Assembly: GCA_002309195.1 (NCBI GenBank) | Contig: DBWY01000007.1 | Location: forward strand, 24,817 to 88,816 | From: Treponema sp. UBA1226 | GTDB taxonomy: Bacteria > Spirochaetota > Spirochaetia > Treponematales > Treponemataceae | Direction: 5' to 3' | Length of the DNA stretch: 64,000 bases | Shown: positions 46,113 to 56,225 of the stretch, piece by piece | Layout of the letters: every line of letters starts with the position of its first letter | How positions within the stretch are numbered: position 1 is the first letter of the stretch | Made by a program: the position numbers and the translations under genes | The notes under the pieces: generated by a model | What the model saw: only the letters and a program-made list of their open reading frames with translations | Database searches by the model: none | What the model was told of the DNA's origin: nothing

Positions 46113-46583
46113 TTAAAAAATTATAAAGTTCGGAATTATAAAATGAATTATCGCAATAATCATACATACAAAGCCGATGTATTTTTTATTGTTAAAGAAC
46201 ACTGTCTCAAAAATATCAGGAAGATCATGCTCTGCAAACGACTTTGAATAATATTCCAGAAGAATAGTTCCGCCACCCAAAAGACCGGCAACTGCAGGAA
46301 GAAGATCACCTATTACAGGGATTCCGTGTCCCGTTCTTGAATATGCAAAAAAGAGTTTTACAAAGCCTACAATGGCTCCGATTGCACCACAGACAAGTGC
46401 AAAAGTCTCGTTGGTAATAATGCTGTCGCCTTCAAGCGCGTTCTTCATGTTGTTGATTTTTGACGAACTTTTTTCATCATAATCAAATTTATCGATATCA
46501 AGTTCTGTAGAATTGTTCGAAGAAATCAGTACAATTCCGATAAGGATATTCATCAAAATCGATAATAAATAAAACTGCACCAT
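46113..46583 (-). CDS. four-helix membrane protein of unknown function
   Basis: The 156-residue protein has four likely membrane helices (about residues 3-20, 61-80, 93-110 and 134-152) and a charged loop between helices 1 and 2 (FDYDEKSSSKINN). The loop GHGIPVIGDLLPAVAG between helices 2 and 3 is glycine- and proline-rich. I recognise no family. It follows the single-helix protein by 16 bp and precedes the Nudix gene by 21 bp. Confidence 0.7.
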   Translation of the reverse strand: MVQFYLLSILMNILIGIVLISSNNSTELDIDKFDYDEKSSSKINNMKNALEGDSIITNETFALVCGAIGAIVGFVKLFFAYSRTGHGIPVIGDLLPAVAGLLGGGTILLEYYSKSFAEHDLPDIFETVFFNNKKYIGFVCMIIAIIHFIIPNFIIF

Positions 46584-46599
46584 GGCTGCTTCTTTTCTC

Positions 46600-47226
46600 C
46601 TATTGCAATTTTTGCTTTACTTTTACAGATAAATTCGCTTTCTGTGAATCTATAGTCACCGTACAGGACACGGTAATTATATCACAATCTGCCGTGCTTG
46701 TCCTGAAAAAAACTACTTTATCATAAATTTGTCCCGAACACGTATTCTCAAAAACGACGGTTCTGCCGTCCCCCGTTTCTCCCGTAAACTCTATAAAAAC
46801 TTCAAACGGTTCGGCATTTTCAGAACCCGTATCTTTTGAGGCTTTTTTCTCGAGTTCTTTTCTGTATTTTACCAGCGGATGAACTTTTACACTTGCAAAT
46901 ACAACATCATCATAAGAAAACGAAGTAAGCTCGCACTCATAATTATTTATGACTTTTATATTGTCGGTTCCAGAAAGATTTGCCTTTATCAAAACTATGG
47001 CAGCACACATGAGCATTACTATAAAAATTATTCTGTTTGATTTTGTTGCAACCAGAACCTTAAAAAAACCTTTTGTAAATTTTATTCCCGTGCCGTTGTA
47101 ATAATCACGTACAATCTTTGGTGCATTCCGTATTCTCTCTTCATGAATTTCACTTTTATAATTTTCGTAGTCAAACTCTTCCTGAGAAGGATCTTTAGTT
47201 TCTTTAAGTCTGTCACCAAATCCCAT
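46600..47226 (-). CDS. single-pass membrane protein of unknown function
   Basis: The 208-residue protein has an acidic cytoplasmic N-terminus (residues 1-50, KDPSQEEFDYENYKSEIHEE), one membrane helix at about residues 65-81, and a beta-rich periplasmic part (from 85) with VINNYECELTSFSYDD and VTVSCTVTID-like strands. The topology resembles small envelope-complex subunits. It is 10 bp after the beta-propeller-like lipoprotein gene. No domain is recognised. Confidence 0.7.
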   Translation of the reverse strand: MGFGDRLKETKDPSQEEFDYENYKSEIHEERIRNAPKIVRDYYNGTGIKFTKGFFKVLVATKSNRIIFIVMLMCAAIVLIKANLSGTDNIKVINNYECELTSFSYDDVVFASVKVHPLVKYRKELEKKASKDTGSENAEPFEVFIEFTGETGDGRTVVFENTCSGQIYDKVVFFRTSTADCDIITVSCTVTIDSQKANLSVKVKQKLQ

Positions 47227-47236
47227 TTTTACCAGC

Positions 47237-48481
47237 CTACGATTTTAGAAGAGCATCGATAAGAGAATCTGTTCTCCACCACACGACTTCTGCTTTTTCT
47301 TTTGTCGCAAGAAGTGCGCTTATTATTCCTTCGCCCGAAAGCGAAAAATTATGATAAACAACTTTTTCGTTATCAAACTGCAGAAGTCTTTTTATAATCT
47401 TGCTGCTTGATAAATCTACAATCTGAACTACATACCCCTGCTCTGTCGGAATCGTAAAGAACATCCAGTCATTTTCTGAAATTCCTAAAAAGTCGTAAGG
47501 ACATTTAAACACCTGCTTGCTAAAGCCCTGTGTTATTACTTCTTCATAAGCCGGAATAACAATAGGCCGTCCATATTTTCCAGAAACTGCATCAAGCGGA
47601 TAAATATAAGTTGAATTATATTCAATTCCTGACTGAATTTTACTTGTCTCATCTATAAGTGTATTAAAGTAATCGATTTTTACATAAAGCTTTGAATCCC
47701 TGCTGTCAGGAATTACATTTTCTACTTTTAAGAAAACACTCGTGTCTGTTTTATCAGAAAGCGGATTAGGTGCGTCGTTAGAATTAATCAGAATGTTATG
47801 AAGCGGATATCCCGCTTCTGAAAACCAGAATACTTCAAGCCCTTCTGGAACAATGCAGATAACTACAAGTTCATTATTTGCAGTAGTGTAAATATTTTTT
47901 ATAAACGGGAATGGAGTTCCTCCAGGTCCCTGCTGTCCGATATGTCCGATACACTGGTTACCGTCAAAACGAAGGACAATCTGTCTTAAGGTTCTGTTGT
48001 TATCTGTTTCAAACTGCTGTTCCGGGTATAATTCAACTACATAGATAAGCTGTCTTGAGTCAACGCAGATATGTGACGGATTGTTAAGAGGATAGTCTAT
48101 TATTTTTTTTGTACTTATTTCCTGAGTCTTAACCTGGTTTCCCGTGGCATTTATATTTGATGAGTTGAACAGAGGCGAAGGATTTTTCTGGCTGTTGTAA
48201 TAAAGCGTGAGAAGATCTCCGTAAGAATTCATCTCGAGGATTTTCTTTGATTCACCGTTGGAAATATAGAAAAAACCGTTTTTCATTGCAATCGTTGTGT
48301 TTATGTTGTTTCCGATTTCTGAAAGGTCAAAAAGATTGAGCTGGTTTTCAAAGCTTCCGTATTTGAGCGAAAAAAGGTCGTCACGCCTTATAGACGGCAC
48401 GACATTATTTCTGTGGCAGCAAGGCAGGAAAAACAAGCCGAAAATCGATAAAAATAGGCAGATAAAACTAGTTTTTTTCAT
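47237..48481 (-). CDS. beta-propeller-like lipoprotein
   Basis: The 414-residue protein starts with a signal peptide and a lipobox FFLPCC (Cys21 or Cys22). The mature part shows NHL/propeller-like strands, for example PSHICVDSRQLIYVVE, GIEYNSTYIYPLDAVSGKYGRP, FLGISENDWMFFTIP and FSLSGEGIISALLATKEKAEVVWWR at the C-terminus. Similar treponemal lipoproteins of unknown function exist. The ATG at 48481 has no ribosome-binding site and a promoter whose -10 lies 8 nt upstream; its -35 overlaps that of the divergent secA. Confidence 0.7.
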   Translation of the reverse strand: MKKTSFICLFLSIFGLFFLPCCHRNNVVPSIRRDDLFSLKYGSFENQLNLFDLSEIGNNINTTIAMKNGFFYISNGESKKILEMNSYGDLLTLYYNSQKNPSPLFNSSNINATGNQVKTQEISTKKIIDYPLNNPSHICVDSRQLIYVVELYPEQQFETDNNRTLRQIVLRFDGNQCIGHIGQQGPGGTPFPFIKNIYTTANNELVVICIVPEGLEVFWFSEAGYPLHNILINSNDAPNPLSDKTDTSVFLKVENVIPDSRDSKLYVKIDYFNTLIDETSKIQSGIEYNSTYIYPLDAVSGKYGRPIVIPAYEEVITQGFSKQVFKCPYDFLGISENDWMFFTIPTEQGYVVQIVDLSSSKIIKRLLQFDNEKVVYHNFSLSGEGIISALLATKEKAEVVWWRTDSLIDALLKS

Positions 48482-48489
48482 ATATAAAT

Positions 48490-48518
48490 AGAATAAACAT
48501 ATGATAAATTATTGTCAA
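48490..48518 (-). promoter_or_regulatory. promoter of the beta-propeller lipoprotein operon, predicted leaderless
   Basis: On the minus strand a perfect TTGACA (48513-48518) and TATTCT (48490-48495) are 17 bp apart, and 8 bases separate the -10 from the ATG. The -35 box is shared with that of secA on the other strand. Confidence 0.6.
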
Positions 48519-48540
48519 TTGTCCCAATCTTTAGTATATT
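48512..48540 (+). promoter_or_regulatory. promoter of secA, predicted leaderless
   Basis: TTGTCA (48512-48517) and TATATT (48535-48540) are 17 bp apart. Nine bases separate the -10 from the secA ATG, which has no ribosome-binding site. The -35 overlaps the minus-strand TTGACA by 5 bp. Confidence 0.6.
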
Positions 48541-48549
48541 TACGATATT

Positions 48550-51339
48550 ATGTTATTAGATAAGATTTTAACCGGAATTTTCGGTACACAAAATGACCGT
48601 GATGTAAAAAATTTAATGCCAGTTGTTGCTGCCATCAACGAAAAAGAAGCCTGGGCAGCATCCCTTTCTGCAGAAGATTTTCCAAAACAGACTAAGATAT
48701 TCAAGGAACAGCTTGCTTCCGGAAAAACGCTTGATGATATTTTACCAGAAGCATTTGCCCTTGCACGAGAAGCTGCAAAACGTGTTTTAGGTGAACGTCC
48801 TTATGATGTTCAGCTTATGGGTTCTCTTGTACTTCACTCCGGAAGAATTACAGAAATGAAAACCGGTGAAGGTAAAACCCTCATGTGCGTTGCAGCCGCT
48901 TACTTAAACTCGCTTTCTGGAAAAGGTGTTCATATCGTAACGGTAAACGACTACCTTGCAGAACGAGACGCTGCATGGATGAGACCTGTATACGGTTATA
49001 TGGGACAGACTGTCGGTACGATTCTTTCGAACATGGATAATGCTGCAAGAAAAGAAGCTTATGCATGCGACATCACTTACGGAACTAACAACGAATTTGG
49101 TTTTGACTATCTGCGTGACAACATGCAGATTGATATAAAGGAAAAAGTTCAGAGGGGATTTAACTTCTGTATCGTCGACGAAATCGACTCTATCTTAATC
49201 GATGAAGCAAGAACTCCTCTCATCATTTCTGGTCGTGGAGAAGACGATACATACAAATATCACGAAGTAGATAAATATGTAGGCCAGCTTAAAGAAATGG
49301 AAAAGGATCCTAAAACGGGTCTTTATCCTGATGAAGTTCAGATGCTGCCGGAAGAAAGGGAAGCTTTAGAGGGTGACTACACTCTTGATGAAAAATCAAA
49401 GCGTGTTTCATTTACCACAAAGGGTATGAACCACATCGATGAAATTCTTCATGCACATAATTTAATTCCTGCAGGAACTTCTGTTTACGACGAAGAAAAC
49501 TTTGAGTTTGTTCACTACTTTACACAGGCAGTACGCGCTCACGAACTTTATAAAGTTGACGTTGACTACCTTGTTAAAGACGGACAGGTTCAGATTGTAG
49601 ATGAGTTTACAGGTCGTGTACTCGAAGGAAGACGTTACGGTGACGGACTCCATCAGGCAATCGAAGCAAAAGAACATCTTCGCATTGCACAGAAGTCAAG
49701 AACACTTGCTACAATTACGTTCCAGAACTTCTTCCGTATGTATACAAAGCTTTCCGGAATGACCGGTACTGCTGCAACAGAAGCAATCGAATTTCACAAC
49801 ATCTATAAACTCGATGTTGTTGCAATTCCTACAAACAAGCCGGTTGCACGTATCGATGAAAACGATGAAGTTTACCTTAACGAAGAAGACAAATGGGAAG
49901 CAATTGCCCAGGAAATAAAAGAAGCACATGCAAAGGGACAGCCTGTTCTTGTCGGAACAGTATCCGTAGAAAAATCAGAACACCTTTCTGCCCTTCTTAC
50001 ACGCAAGGGAATCAGACACGAAGTATTGAACGCTAAAAACCATGCTCGCGAAGCTATGATCGTTGCAGAAGCAGGTGCAAAAGGCGCTGTAACAATTGCA
50101 ACAAACATGGCAGGTCGTGGTACCGATATCAAACTCGGCGGTAACCCTGAAATGCGTGCACGCAAAAAAGTCGGAACAAGTGCGTCAGAAGAACAGTATC
50201 AGGCAGCACTCAAAATAGAAAAAGAGCTTCATGTAAAAGATCAGGAAGAAGTAAAGGCTGCAGGTGGTCTTTATGTAATCGGTTCAGAGCGCCATGAATC
50301 ACGCCGTATCGATAACCAGCTTCGCGGTCGTTCTGGTCGTCAGGGAGACCCTGGACGTTCTAAGTTCTTTATTTCGATGGACGATGACCTCATGCGTCTT
50401 TTCGGCGGCGAAAGAATGAAGAACCTCATGAGCCGCATCGGTATGCAGCCGGGTGAACCTATCGACCACCCTATGCTCAACAAATCGATCGAAAAGGCAC
50501 AGCACAAGGTAGAAGAGAGAAACTACGAAATCCGTAAACACCTCCTCGACTTTGATGACGTATTAAATGAACAGCGCGGTGACATTTATACACAGCGTGA
50601 CAACATCCTCACAGATGATAATCTTGCACAGCGTGTATTGAATAATGCAAAGGACCTTGTTCAGGATTATCTTGATGAATATCAGGCAGACCGCAAGAAT
50701 CCTAATGCTCAGAGTGAACTGATTACAAAGCTCCGCGATACATTCGGCGTTCAGTTTACAGAAAAAGACCTGAACTTTGAGGCAATTGTTGCACACCTTC
50801 AGAATGACATAACAGAAAAAGAAGCACTTGCAGGTAAAGAAAACCTCAATATGTTCATCCGCTATCAGTACATTACGACAATCGATAAAAAATGGCTTGA
50901 CCAGCTTGAAACTCTCGAAGGACTTCGCGAAGGCGTTTCTTTGAGAACTTACAGCCAGAAGAACCCTCTTACAGAATATAAAAACGATGGTTTTGAAATT
51001 TTCTATGATATGCTCGATTCTATCCGCAATACGATAATTTCAAAACTGTTTAAAGTAAGAGTTCAGCTTAACCCAGAAGCACAGGCTCAGAGAAGAGCTC
51101 AGTCGCAGATGAGCAATATGGATGCACATCATGACGAAAGTCAGAGCGGTTTTGCAGGTGTAAGATCCGGAATTAACGGCGACAGCGCAAGAAGACAGGC
51201 TGCTGCAAGTTCTACAAGCCAGAGAGCGCGTCAGGGCGGCGAAAACGTAACGGTAAGACGCACAATGCCTAAAGTCGGCCGTAACGATCCATGCCCTTGC
51301 GGTTCAGGAAAGAAATACAAGCTCTGTCACGGACGTTAA
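48550..51339 (+). CDS. secA: preprotein translocase ATPase SecA
   Basis: SecA drives preproteins through SecYEG. The 929-residue protein shows Walker A MKTGEGKT at 103-110, [53 protein letters not shown] and the ARE like [13 protein letters not shown] segment, and ends in a zinc-binding SEC-C motif [14 protein letters not shown] (about 915-928). The ATG at 48550 has no ribosome-binding site and a promoter immediately upstream, predicting a leaderless mRNA. A terminator follows at 51345. A single-gene unit divergent from a lipoprotein operon. Confidence 0.98.
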   Translation: MLLDKILTGIFGTQNDRDVKNLMPVVAAINEKEAWAASLSAEDFPKQTKIFKEQLASGKTLDDILPEAFALAREAAKRVLGERPYDVQLMGSLVLHSGRITEMKTGEGKTLMCVAAAYLNSLSGKGVHIVTVNDYLAERDAAWMRPVYGYMGQTVGTILSNMDNAARKEAYACDITYGTNNEFGFDYLRDNMQIDIKEKVQRGFNFCIVDEIDSILIDEARTPLIISGRGEDDTYKYHEVDKYVGQLKEMEKDPKTGLYPDEVQMLPEEREALEGDYTLDEKSKRVSFTTKGMNHIDEILHAHNLIPAGTSVYDEENFEFVHYFTQAVRAHELYKVDVDYLVKDGQVQIVDEFTGRVLEGRRYGDGLHQAIEAKEHLRIAQKSRTLATITFQNFFRMYTKLSGMTGTAATEAIEFHNIYKLDVVAIPTNKPVARIDENDEVYLNEEDKWEAIAQEIKEAHAKGQPVLVGTVSVEKSEHLSALLTRKGIRHEVLNAKNHAREAMIVAEAGAKGAVTIATNMAGRGTDIKLGGNPEMRARKKVGTSASEEQYQAALKIEKELHVKDQEEVKAAGGLYVIGSERHESRRIDNQLRGRSGRQGDPGRSKFFISMDDDLMRLFGGERMKNLMSRIGMQPGEPIDHPMLNKSIEKAQHKVEERNYEIRKHLLDFDDVLNEQRGDIYTQRDNILTDDNLAQRVLNNAKDLVQDYLDEYQADRKNPNAQSELITKLRDTFGVQFTEKDLNFEAIVAHLQNDITEKEALAGKENLNMFIRYQYITTIDKKWLDQLETLEGLREGVSLRTYSQKNPLTEYKNDGFEIFYDMLDSIRNTIISKLFKVRVQLNPEAQAQRRAQSQMSNMDAHHDESQSGFAGVRSGINGDSARRQAAASSTSQRARQGGENVTVRRTMPKVGRNDPCPCGSGKKYKLCHGR

Positions 51340-51344
51340 AATAT

Positions 51345-51376
51345 AAAAGCCGGAACTCATGTTCCGGCTTTTTTTT
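51345..51376 (+). terminator. Rho-independent terminator after secA
   Basis: A 12-bp stem (AAAAGCCGGAAC paired with GTTCCGGCTTTT) around TCAT is followed by a T tract. It ends 24 bp before the stop codon of the convergent fhs gene and, because its A and T tracts flank a GC core, it may also work on the other strand. Confidence 0.92.
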
Positions 51377-51399
51377 ATTCAAAGATGTCTAAATAAATC

Positions 51400-53085
51400 T
51401 TAGAACAATCCCGAAATTACTCCGTCATCATCTACATCGATGTTCAATGCAGCAGGAAGTTTTGGAAGTCCCGGCATCGGAACGATTTCGCCGGCAAAAG
51501 CTACGACAAAACCTGCACCGCTGTAAAGCTGAACGTCACGAATCGGGAATACATAACCTTTTGGAGCTCCGACTGTATTCTTATCATGGCTTATAGAGTT
51601 TTGTGTCTTAGCCATACATACAGGAAGATTTCCGTAGCCGTTTTCCTCGAAGTTCTTGAGTTTCTTTAATGCAGTTGCTTCAAACTCTACATGATCTGCG
51701 CGGTAGATTTCTTTTGCAAGAGTTTCAATCTTCTTTGTAAGAGGAAGGTTAATGTCATAAAGAGGCTTAAAGTTAGACTTGCCGCTGTCTGCAATTTCGC
51801 AAACAGTCTTTGCAAGTTCCTTTGCACCTTCTCCACCCTTTTCCCATCCTTCTGTAAGAACTGCCTTTGCACCAAACTGAGCACAGAGATCTTCGAGAAG
51901 CTTTACTTCTTTATCAGTATCAGTGATAAATTTATTAACTGCAACTACTGCTTCTACTCCAAACTTCTTGATGTTCTCAATATGAACTGCAAGGTTTTCA
52001 AAACCTTTTTTAAGTGCGTCAAGATTTTCTGCCTTTAAATCTGTCTTTGCAACGCCACCATGCATCTTTAAAGCGCGGATTGTTGCAACGATTACACATG
52101 CATCCGGTTTAAGATTATTCAAGCGGCATTTGATGTCAAAGAATTTTTCTGCTCCAAGGTCTGCAGCAAATCCTGCTTCTGTAATTACATAATCTCCTGT
52201 TGCAAGAGCACATAATGTCGCGTTGATTGAGTTACATCCGTGTGCAATATTTGCAAATGGGCCGCCATGAACAAACGCAGGAGTTTTTTCAAGAGTCTGA
52301 ACAAGATTAGGTCTTATCGCATCTTTTAAAAGCGAAGCAACAGCTCCAGTGCATTTAAGATCACCAAACTTAACAGTTTCTTTTTTATAGTTCTGGCCGA
52401 TTGTAATATTTGAAATTCTTTCTTTTAATTCAGTTATAGATTTAGAAAGACAGATGATTGCCATGATTTCTGAAGCAACCGAAATACAGAAATGATCCTG
52501 GCGAGGAACACCATCGAGACGAGTTCCAAGTCCGATCGTAATATTTCTTAAAGCTCTGTCGTTTAAATCAACGCAGCGTTTCCAGGAAATTGTGCGAGGA
52601 TCGATTCCAAGTTCATTTCCCTGCTGAATATGATTGTCAATTAATGCCGCAATAAGATTGTTTGCAATACTTATCGCATGAATATCTCCGGTAAAATGGA
52701 GATTGATGTCTTCCATCGGAACAATCTGTGCATAACCGCCACCACATGCGCCGCCTTTTACACCAAAGCAAGGCCCTAACGAGGGTTCACGCAATGCGAT
52801 AACCGCATTCTTTCCGATTTTACGCATACCGTCTGCAAGACCGATAGAAACGGTTGACTTACCTTCACCTGCAGGAGTCGGAGTAATAGCAGTAACAAGA
52901 ACAAGCTTACCGCTCTTTTTTTCATTCAGTACTTTAGACTGAAGCTTTCTAAGTTCTGCCATGGTAATTTTTGCCTTGTACTTACCATAAAGATCATAGT
53001 CGTCTTCTGTCATTCCGACCTTTGCAGCAATTTCCTTTACAGGAACCATCTGATTTTTCTGTGCAATTTCAATGTCTGTCAGCAT
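51400..53085 (-). CDS. fhs: formate-tetrahydrofolate ligase
   Basis: FTHFS makes 10-formyl-tetrahydrofolate from formate, tetrahydrofolate and ATP for one-carbon metabolism. I choose the ATG at 53085 (561 residues) because GGTGG lies 6 nt upstream; a GTG at 53094 overlaps that site. The nucleotide loop [10 protein letters not shown] is near residue 70, followed by [19 protein letters not shown] and [16 protein letters not shown]. The length is normal. No Wood-Ljungdahl genes are adjacent, so acetogenesis is not implied. Confidence 0.97.
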   Translation of the reverse strand: MLTDIEIAQKNQMVPVKEIAAKVGMTEDDYDLYGKYKAKITMAELRKLQSKVLNEKKSGKLVLVTAITPTPAGEGKSTVSIGLADGMRKIGKNAVIALREPSLGPCFGVKGGACGGGYAQIVPMEDINLHFTGDIHAISIANNLIAALIDNHIQQGNELGIDPRTISWKRCVDLNDRALRNITIGLGTRLDGVPRQDHFCISVASEIMAIICLSKSITELKERISNITIGQNYKKETVKFGDLKCTGAVASLLKDAIRPNLVQTLEKTPAFVHGGPFANIAHGCNSINATLCALATGDYVITEAGFAADLGAEKFFDIKCRLNNLKPDACVIVATIRALKMHGGVAKTDLKAENLDALKKGFENLAVHIENIKKFGVEAVVAVNKFITDTDKEVKLLEDLCAQFGAKAVLTEGWEKGGEGAKELAKTVCEIADSGKSNFKPLYDINLPLTKKIETLAKEIYRADHVEFEATALKKLKNFEENGYGNLPVCMAKTQNSISHDKNTVGAPKGYVFPIRDVQLYSGAGFVVAFAGEIVPMPGLPKLPAALNIDVDDDGVISGLF

Positions 53086-53180
53086 TTTATCCACCCGAAA
53101 AAAAATATTAAGTGAAAATCAACGGAAATTCACCCTTAAACGGGAAACAACGGAATCCCGGATTTAAGCAATTCTTTTAA

Positions 53181-53209
53181 TTGTATAATATCGCAATTTT
53201 TAATATTAT
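53181..53209 (+). promoter_or_regulatory. promoter of the large SH3-type lipoprotein, predicted leaderless
   Basis: TTGTAT (53181-53186) and TATTAT (53204-53209) are 17 bp apart, and 7 bases separate the -10 from the ATG at 53217. A second TATAAT at 53184-53189 could give a leader of about 20 nt instead, so this case is ambiguous. No ribosome-binding site is present either way. Confidence 0.4.
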
Positions 53210-53216
53210 TCTACAT

Positions 53217-55478
53217 ATGAAAACATTCAAAAAATTATTCGTCTTATCAACAATAGTCTTTTTAATTGCAGGCTGCAAAAAAAACGTTAAATCAGAAAAT
53301 CAGGCTGAACTGACTCAGGAAGACAGCACGGATTTAGAATACACAACATCCGACGAGCAGAACTCAGATTTTGTAAGTTATCAAGAACTTAAACCCTTCT
53401 ATAAAGTAAACGGGATGCCTGTAGAAACGGTTTATGCTTTAAAAGATTTTAAAGTAAATTCTGAGTCAAGTGACAGAGATGTTTATGTTTATACAAATGA
53501 AATGCTTAAACTTGTTTCAATCACCGGAGACAAAGCAAAAGTTTTAGCTCCCGTAAGAGAATGCGTAAAAAATAAAGAATTGTTTTATATAGATGTTAAT
53601 ATAAATGATATAACCCCAGAACATAAATCAAATGATTATGATTCTTTGACTAAAAAGAATGACATCACAGATTATCTGGACAGATTTCAGTGGAAGGGAT
53701 TTTTTCCGCCTTCAAGATTTTATTATGACGGAGATGAAATTGAAGGGGTAATGACTTTCAGATCTTATGATAAGGGTAATGTTCAGTTTACGTTTAAGTC
53801 AGACTATGGAGTTTTAAAGGGAACGTATCATATATCAAAAAATGACAATCAGACTTTACTTAATGTAGATATTTACAAGACAGATGATAATGATTTTTAT
53901 TCAGAAGCAGATTCTGCTGCAGATTCATACCAGATGATTCTTTATGATTTTAATGAAGATACATTCTGGTTACAGGAAGGCAGAGGTGCAGATCCTTATT
54001 TAATTTCATTATATTTCCCGCTTCCTGATTTATACGAATTTGAAAACCTTTCATTTGACGAACAGATTGCATGGGATTTAAGCCACTACGAATGTATATC
54101 ATACTATGATTCAAATCTTGATAAGATTTTTGATGATAAAGAAACTGTACATCAATATGTCAATGCACTGGCAAAACTTGGAATCTGTTTAAAAAAAGCT
54201 GAATACAAAAAAATATATGACAGCTACTGGAATGATCAGTTTCCTGCTTCAGAAATAAGCAATCATGATTTTGACAGGACGACAGGAGAAGATTATTTAT
54301 CAAAATATTTTTTATATAAAACAAATCCTGAAGTAAAGGCTTATGAAGATGTATTAAAAGATCTGGACTCTTTAAAACCTTTTTACCGCGAATCAGGAGA
54401 AATGCGTCTTTATGGAACAAATATGTGGTCTGTTTATAATTATTCAGAAGACCGCATAAAAGATGAACTTACTGTTTATGAAAAGCCTGATGAAAAATCA
54501 ACCGTGCTATATAAAACAAAAGATATTGCTTATTTTAAAATCGTCGGAATAGGTAAAAAAGATACTCTTTACGGCGTTACATCGCACTGGGTTGAAATCA
54601 TACTTCCGCGATTTAAATGGAGTTCTGACCAGGTGGAATCTGGGTGGGTTTTCGGTGCCGCACTTGATTTTTCAGATGATATTTATCCGACAAATTATTC
54701 ATTCAGTTATATCGAAGGTAAGGAACCACCTGATTTTGAATATGACCCGCTTGAACTTACTTTAGACAACTTTAATTCTTTGTTTTCTTCCAAGGAATTA
54801 TATGATGTAAACGAAAATGGAGAAACAAATTATACCCGTTACCTCAGGTTTTTAAAAGAAAACAACAGATCGTTTATGTTGGATTTTTATGATGAACCAT
54901 ATCCTGACTTTCAGCTTGAGTTTATACGCTCAGGAGTTTATCCGGGAGCAGCTCACGAAAAAGAGCTTAAGAGCGAGTTTAAGCTTGATTATATTTACAC
55001 ACGCATGATGCAGCATGAGTATTCACTTTACCCTGTTTATATAGAATATGCCGACAATCTTACTTTAAGAAAATCAGACCCGAGAACATTAACTGCAGAT
55101 GACCTGTCAAAGTGTACGGTTACGATTCCAAAGCTCAATAACTTTGAGTTTGACTGTGAATACATCATAAACTCCCAGCTTGAACATACTACAGAAGTTT
55201 TAAACAAAGCCACACTTTACGAAATGATTGACGGAACATATTTTGTAATGGTCTACAGCGTTTTTAAAAATGCCTCGTACTGCAGACAGGACCAGATAAA
55301 TGTTTACAAAATCGATGAATCCAGAAATGTAGAAAGGATTTATACATGGAAATCAAAATGTCTTGACTGGGTAAGCGAAACAAAAGCATGCATCACGTTT
55401 GAAGGAAAAGCACCTGCAGTAGATATATACAAGATTAACGCCTTTAGTGAAGACGAACTGGCAGGAAAAAACCTATAA
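53217..55478 (+). CDS. large lipoprotein with SH3-like regions
   Basis: This 753-residue protein starts at the ATG at 53217 with a signal peptide and a lipobox LIAGC (Cys20). The N-terminal third contains DRDVYVYTNEMLKLVSITG and a beta-rich block; the middle holds a clearer bacterial SH3-type repeat with LTVYEKPDEKSTVLYKTK, WVEIILPRFKW and SGWVFGAALDF. The C-terminal part after residue 560 is not assigned. Such proteins bind cell-wall peptides or act as scaffolds. It converges with rsuA by a 6-bp overlap. The call is based on partial similarity, and the function is unknown. Confidence 0.7.
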   Translation: MKTFKKLFVLSTIVFLIAGCKKNVKSENQAELTQEDSTDLEYTTSDEQNSDFVSYQELKPFYKVNGMPVETVYALKDFKVNSESSDRDVYVYTNEMLKLVSITGDKAKVLAPVRECVKNKELFYIDVNINDITPEHKSNDYDSLTKKNDITDYLDRFQWKGFFPPSRFYYDGDEIEGVMTFRSYDKGNVQFTFKSDYGVLKGTYHISKNDNQTLLNVDIYKTDDNDFYSEADSAADSYQMILYDFNEDTFWLQEGRGADPYLISLYFPLPDLYEFENLSFDEQIAWDLSHYECISYYDSNLDKIFDDKETVHQYVNALAKLGICLKKAEYKKIYDSYWNDQFPASEISNHDFDRTTGEDYLSKYFLYKTNPEVKAYEDVLKDLDSLKPFYRESGEMRLYGTNMWSVYNYSEDRIKDELTVYEKPDEKSTVLYKTKDIAYFKIVGIGKKDTLYGVTSHWVEIILPRFKWSSDQVESGWVFGAALDFSDDIYPTNYSFSYIEGKEPPDFEYDPLELTLDNFNSLFSSKELYDVNENGETNYTRYLRFLKENNRSFMLDFYDEPYPDFQLEFIRSGVYPGAAHEKELKSEFKLDYIYTRMMQHEYSLYPVYIEYADNLTLRKSDPRTLTADDLSKCTVTIPKLNNFEFDCEYIINSQLEHTTEVLNKATLYEMIDGTYFVMVYSVFKNASYCRQDQINVYKIDESRNVERIYTWKSKCLDWVSETKACITFEGKAPAVDIYKINAFSEDELAGKNL

Positions 55479-56225
55479 ATCGCGTGAAAGAAGTTCAACT
55501 TCTTCTGCCGTAAGTTTTCTGTATTCACCGGGCTGTAAGCTTTCATCAAGCTTTAAAAGCGAAACAGAAACGCGTTTTAAGTAAATTACGGCATTTCCTA
55601 AAGCTGCAAACATTCTCTTTACCTGATGAAATTTTCCTTCGACAATCGTAAGGAAAACCTCATCGTCTTTTTGAGTAAATTCAACTTTAGAAGGAAGACA
55701 TGTAAACTCTGCTTCATTTCCTTCTGGTGGAATATAAAAGCCCTGCTCAAGTTTTTTCTGATATTCAACTTTAAGTGTTTGGTCAAGAGCTTTTTCAAGA
55801 CGGACAAAATAAGTCTTAGGACAGTTTGACTTTGGAGAAATAAGGCGGTGAGTAAGCTTTCCGTCGGTAGTAAAAACCAAAAGGCCTTCTGTATCAATAT
55901 CAAGGCGACCGATTAAATGAAGGTTTTCAAGAGCAAAGCCTGTCTGATACTCATCATCAAGGAGAGAAAAAACCGTTGAGTGCAGGCCGTCTTTATTTGC
56001 ACAGACAACATTCTGAGGTTTGTTCATCATAAGATAGATGTTTTTTTCAAGACTTAAAATTTCACCGTCAACACAGATTTCATCGCGGTCAATGTCACAG
56101 TGAAGGCCCGGATCGTTAGCAGCCTCACCGTTTACTAAAACGCGGCCTGCACGAACCATGCGCCTTACATCTTTTCGAGTTCCAAAACCTTTGTGTCCAA
56201 GTATTTTATCAAGTCTATCTGTCAT
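55473..56225 (-). CDS. rsuA: 16S rRNA pseudouridine synthase (RsuA family)
   Basis: The 250-residue protein has an N-terminal S4 RNA-binding domain (RLDKILGHKGFGTRKDVRR through VNGE, residues 4-34) and the RsuA/RluB catalytic domain with GRLDIDTEGLL (catalytic Asp109). RsuA makes pseudouridine 516 in 16S rRNA; RluB and RluE act on 23S rRNA and are close relatives, so the exact target is inferred. It overlaps citrate synthase by 11 bp and meets the lipoprotein gene end-on by 6 bp. Confidence 0.9.
   Translation of the reverse strand: MTDRLDKILGHKGFGTRKDVRRMVRAGRVLVNGEAANDPGLHCDIDRDEICVDGEILSLEKNIYLMMNKPQNVVCANKDGLHSTVFSLLDDEYQTGFALENLHLIGRLDIDTEGLLVFTTDGKLTHRLISPKSNCPKTYFVRLEKALDQTLKVEYQKKLEQGFYIPPEGNEAEFTCLPSKVEFTQKDDEVFLTIVEGKFHQVKRMFAALGNAVIYLKRVSVSLLKLDESLQPGEYRKLTAEEVELLSRDL

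Noticed and set aside
51400..53085. fhs as evidence of acetogenesis
   Set aside because: Formate-tetrahydrofolate ligase also serves ordinary one-carbon metabolism and no Wood-Ljungdahl genes are adjacent.
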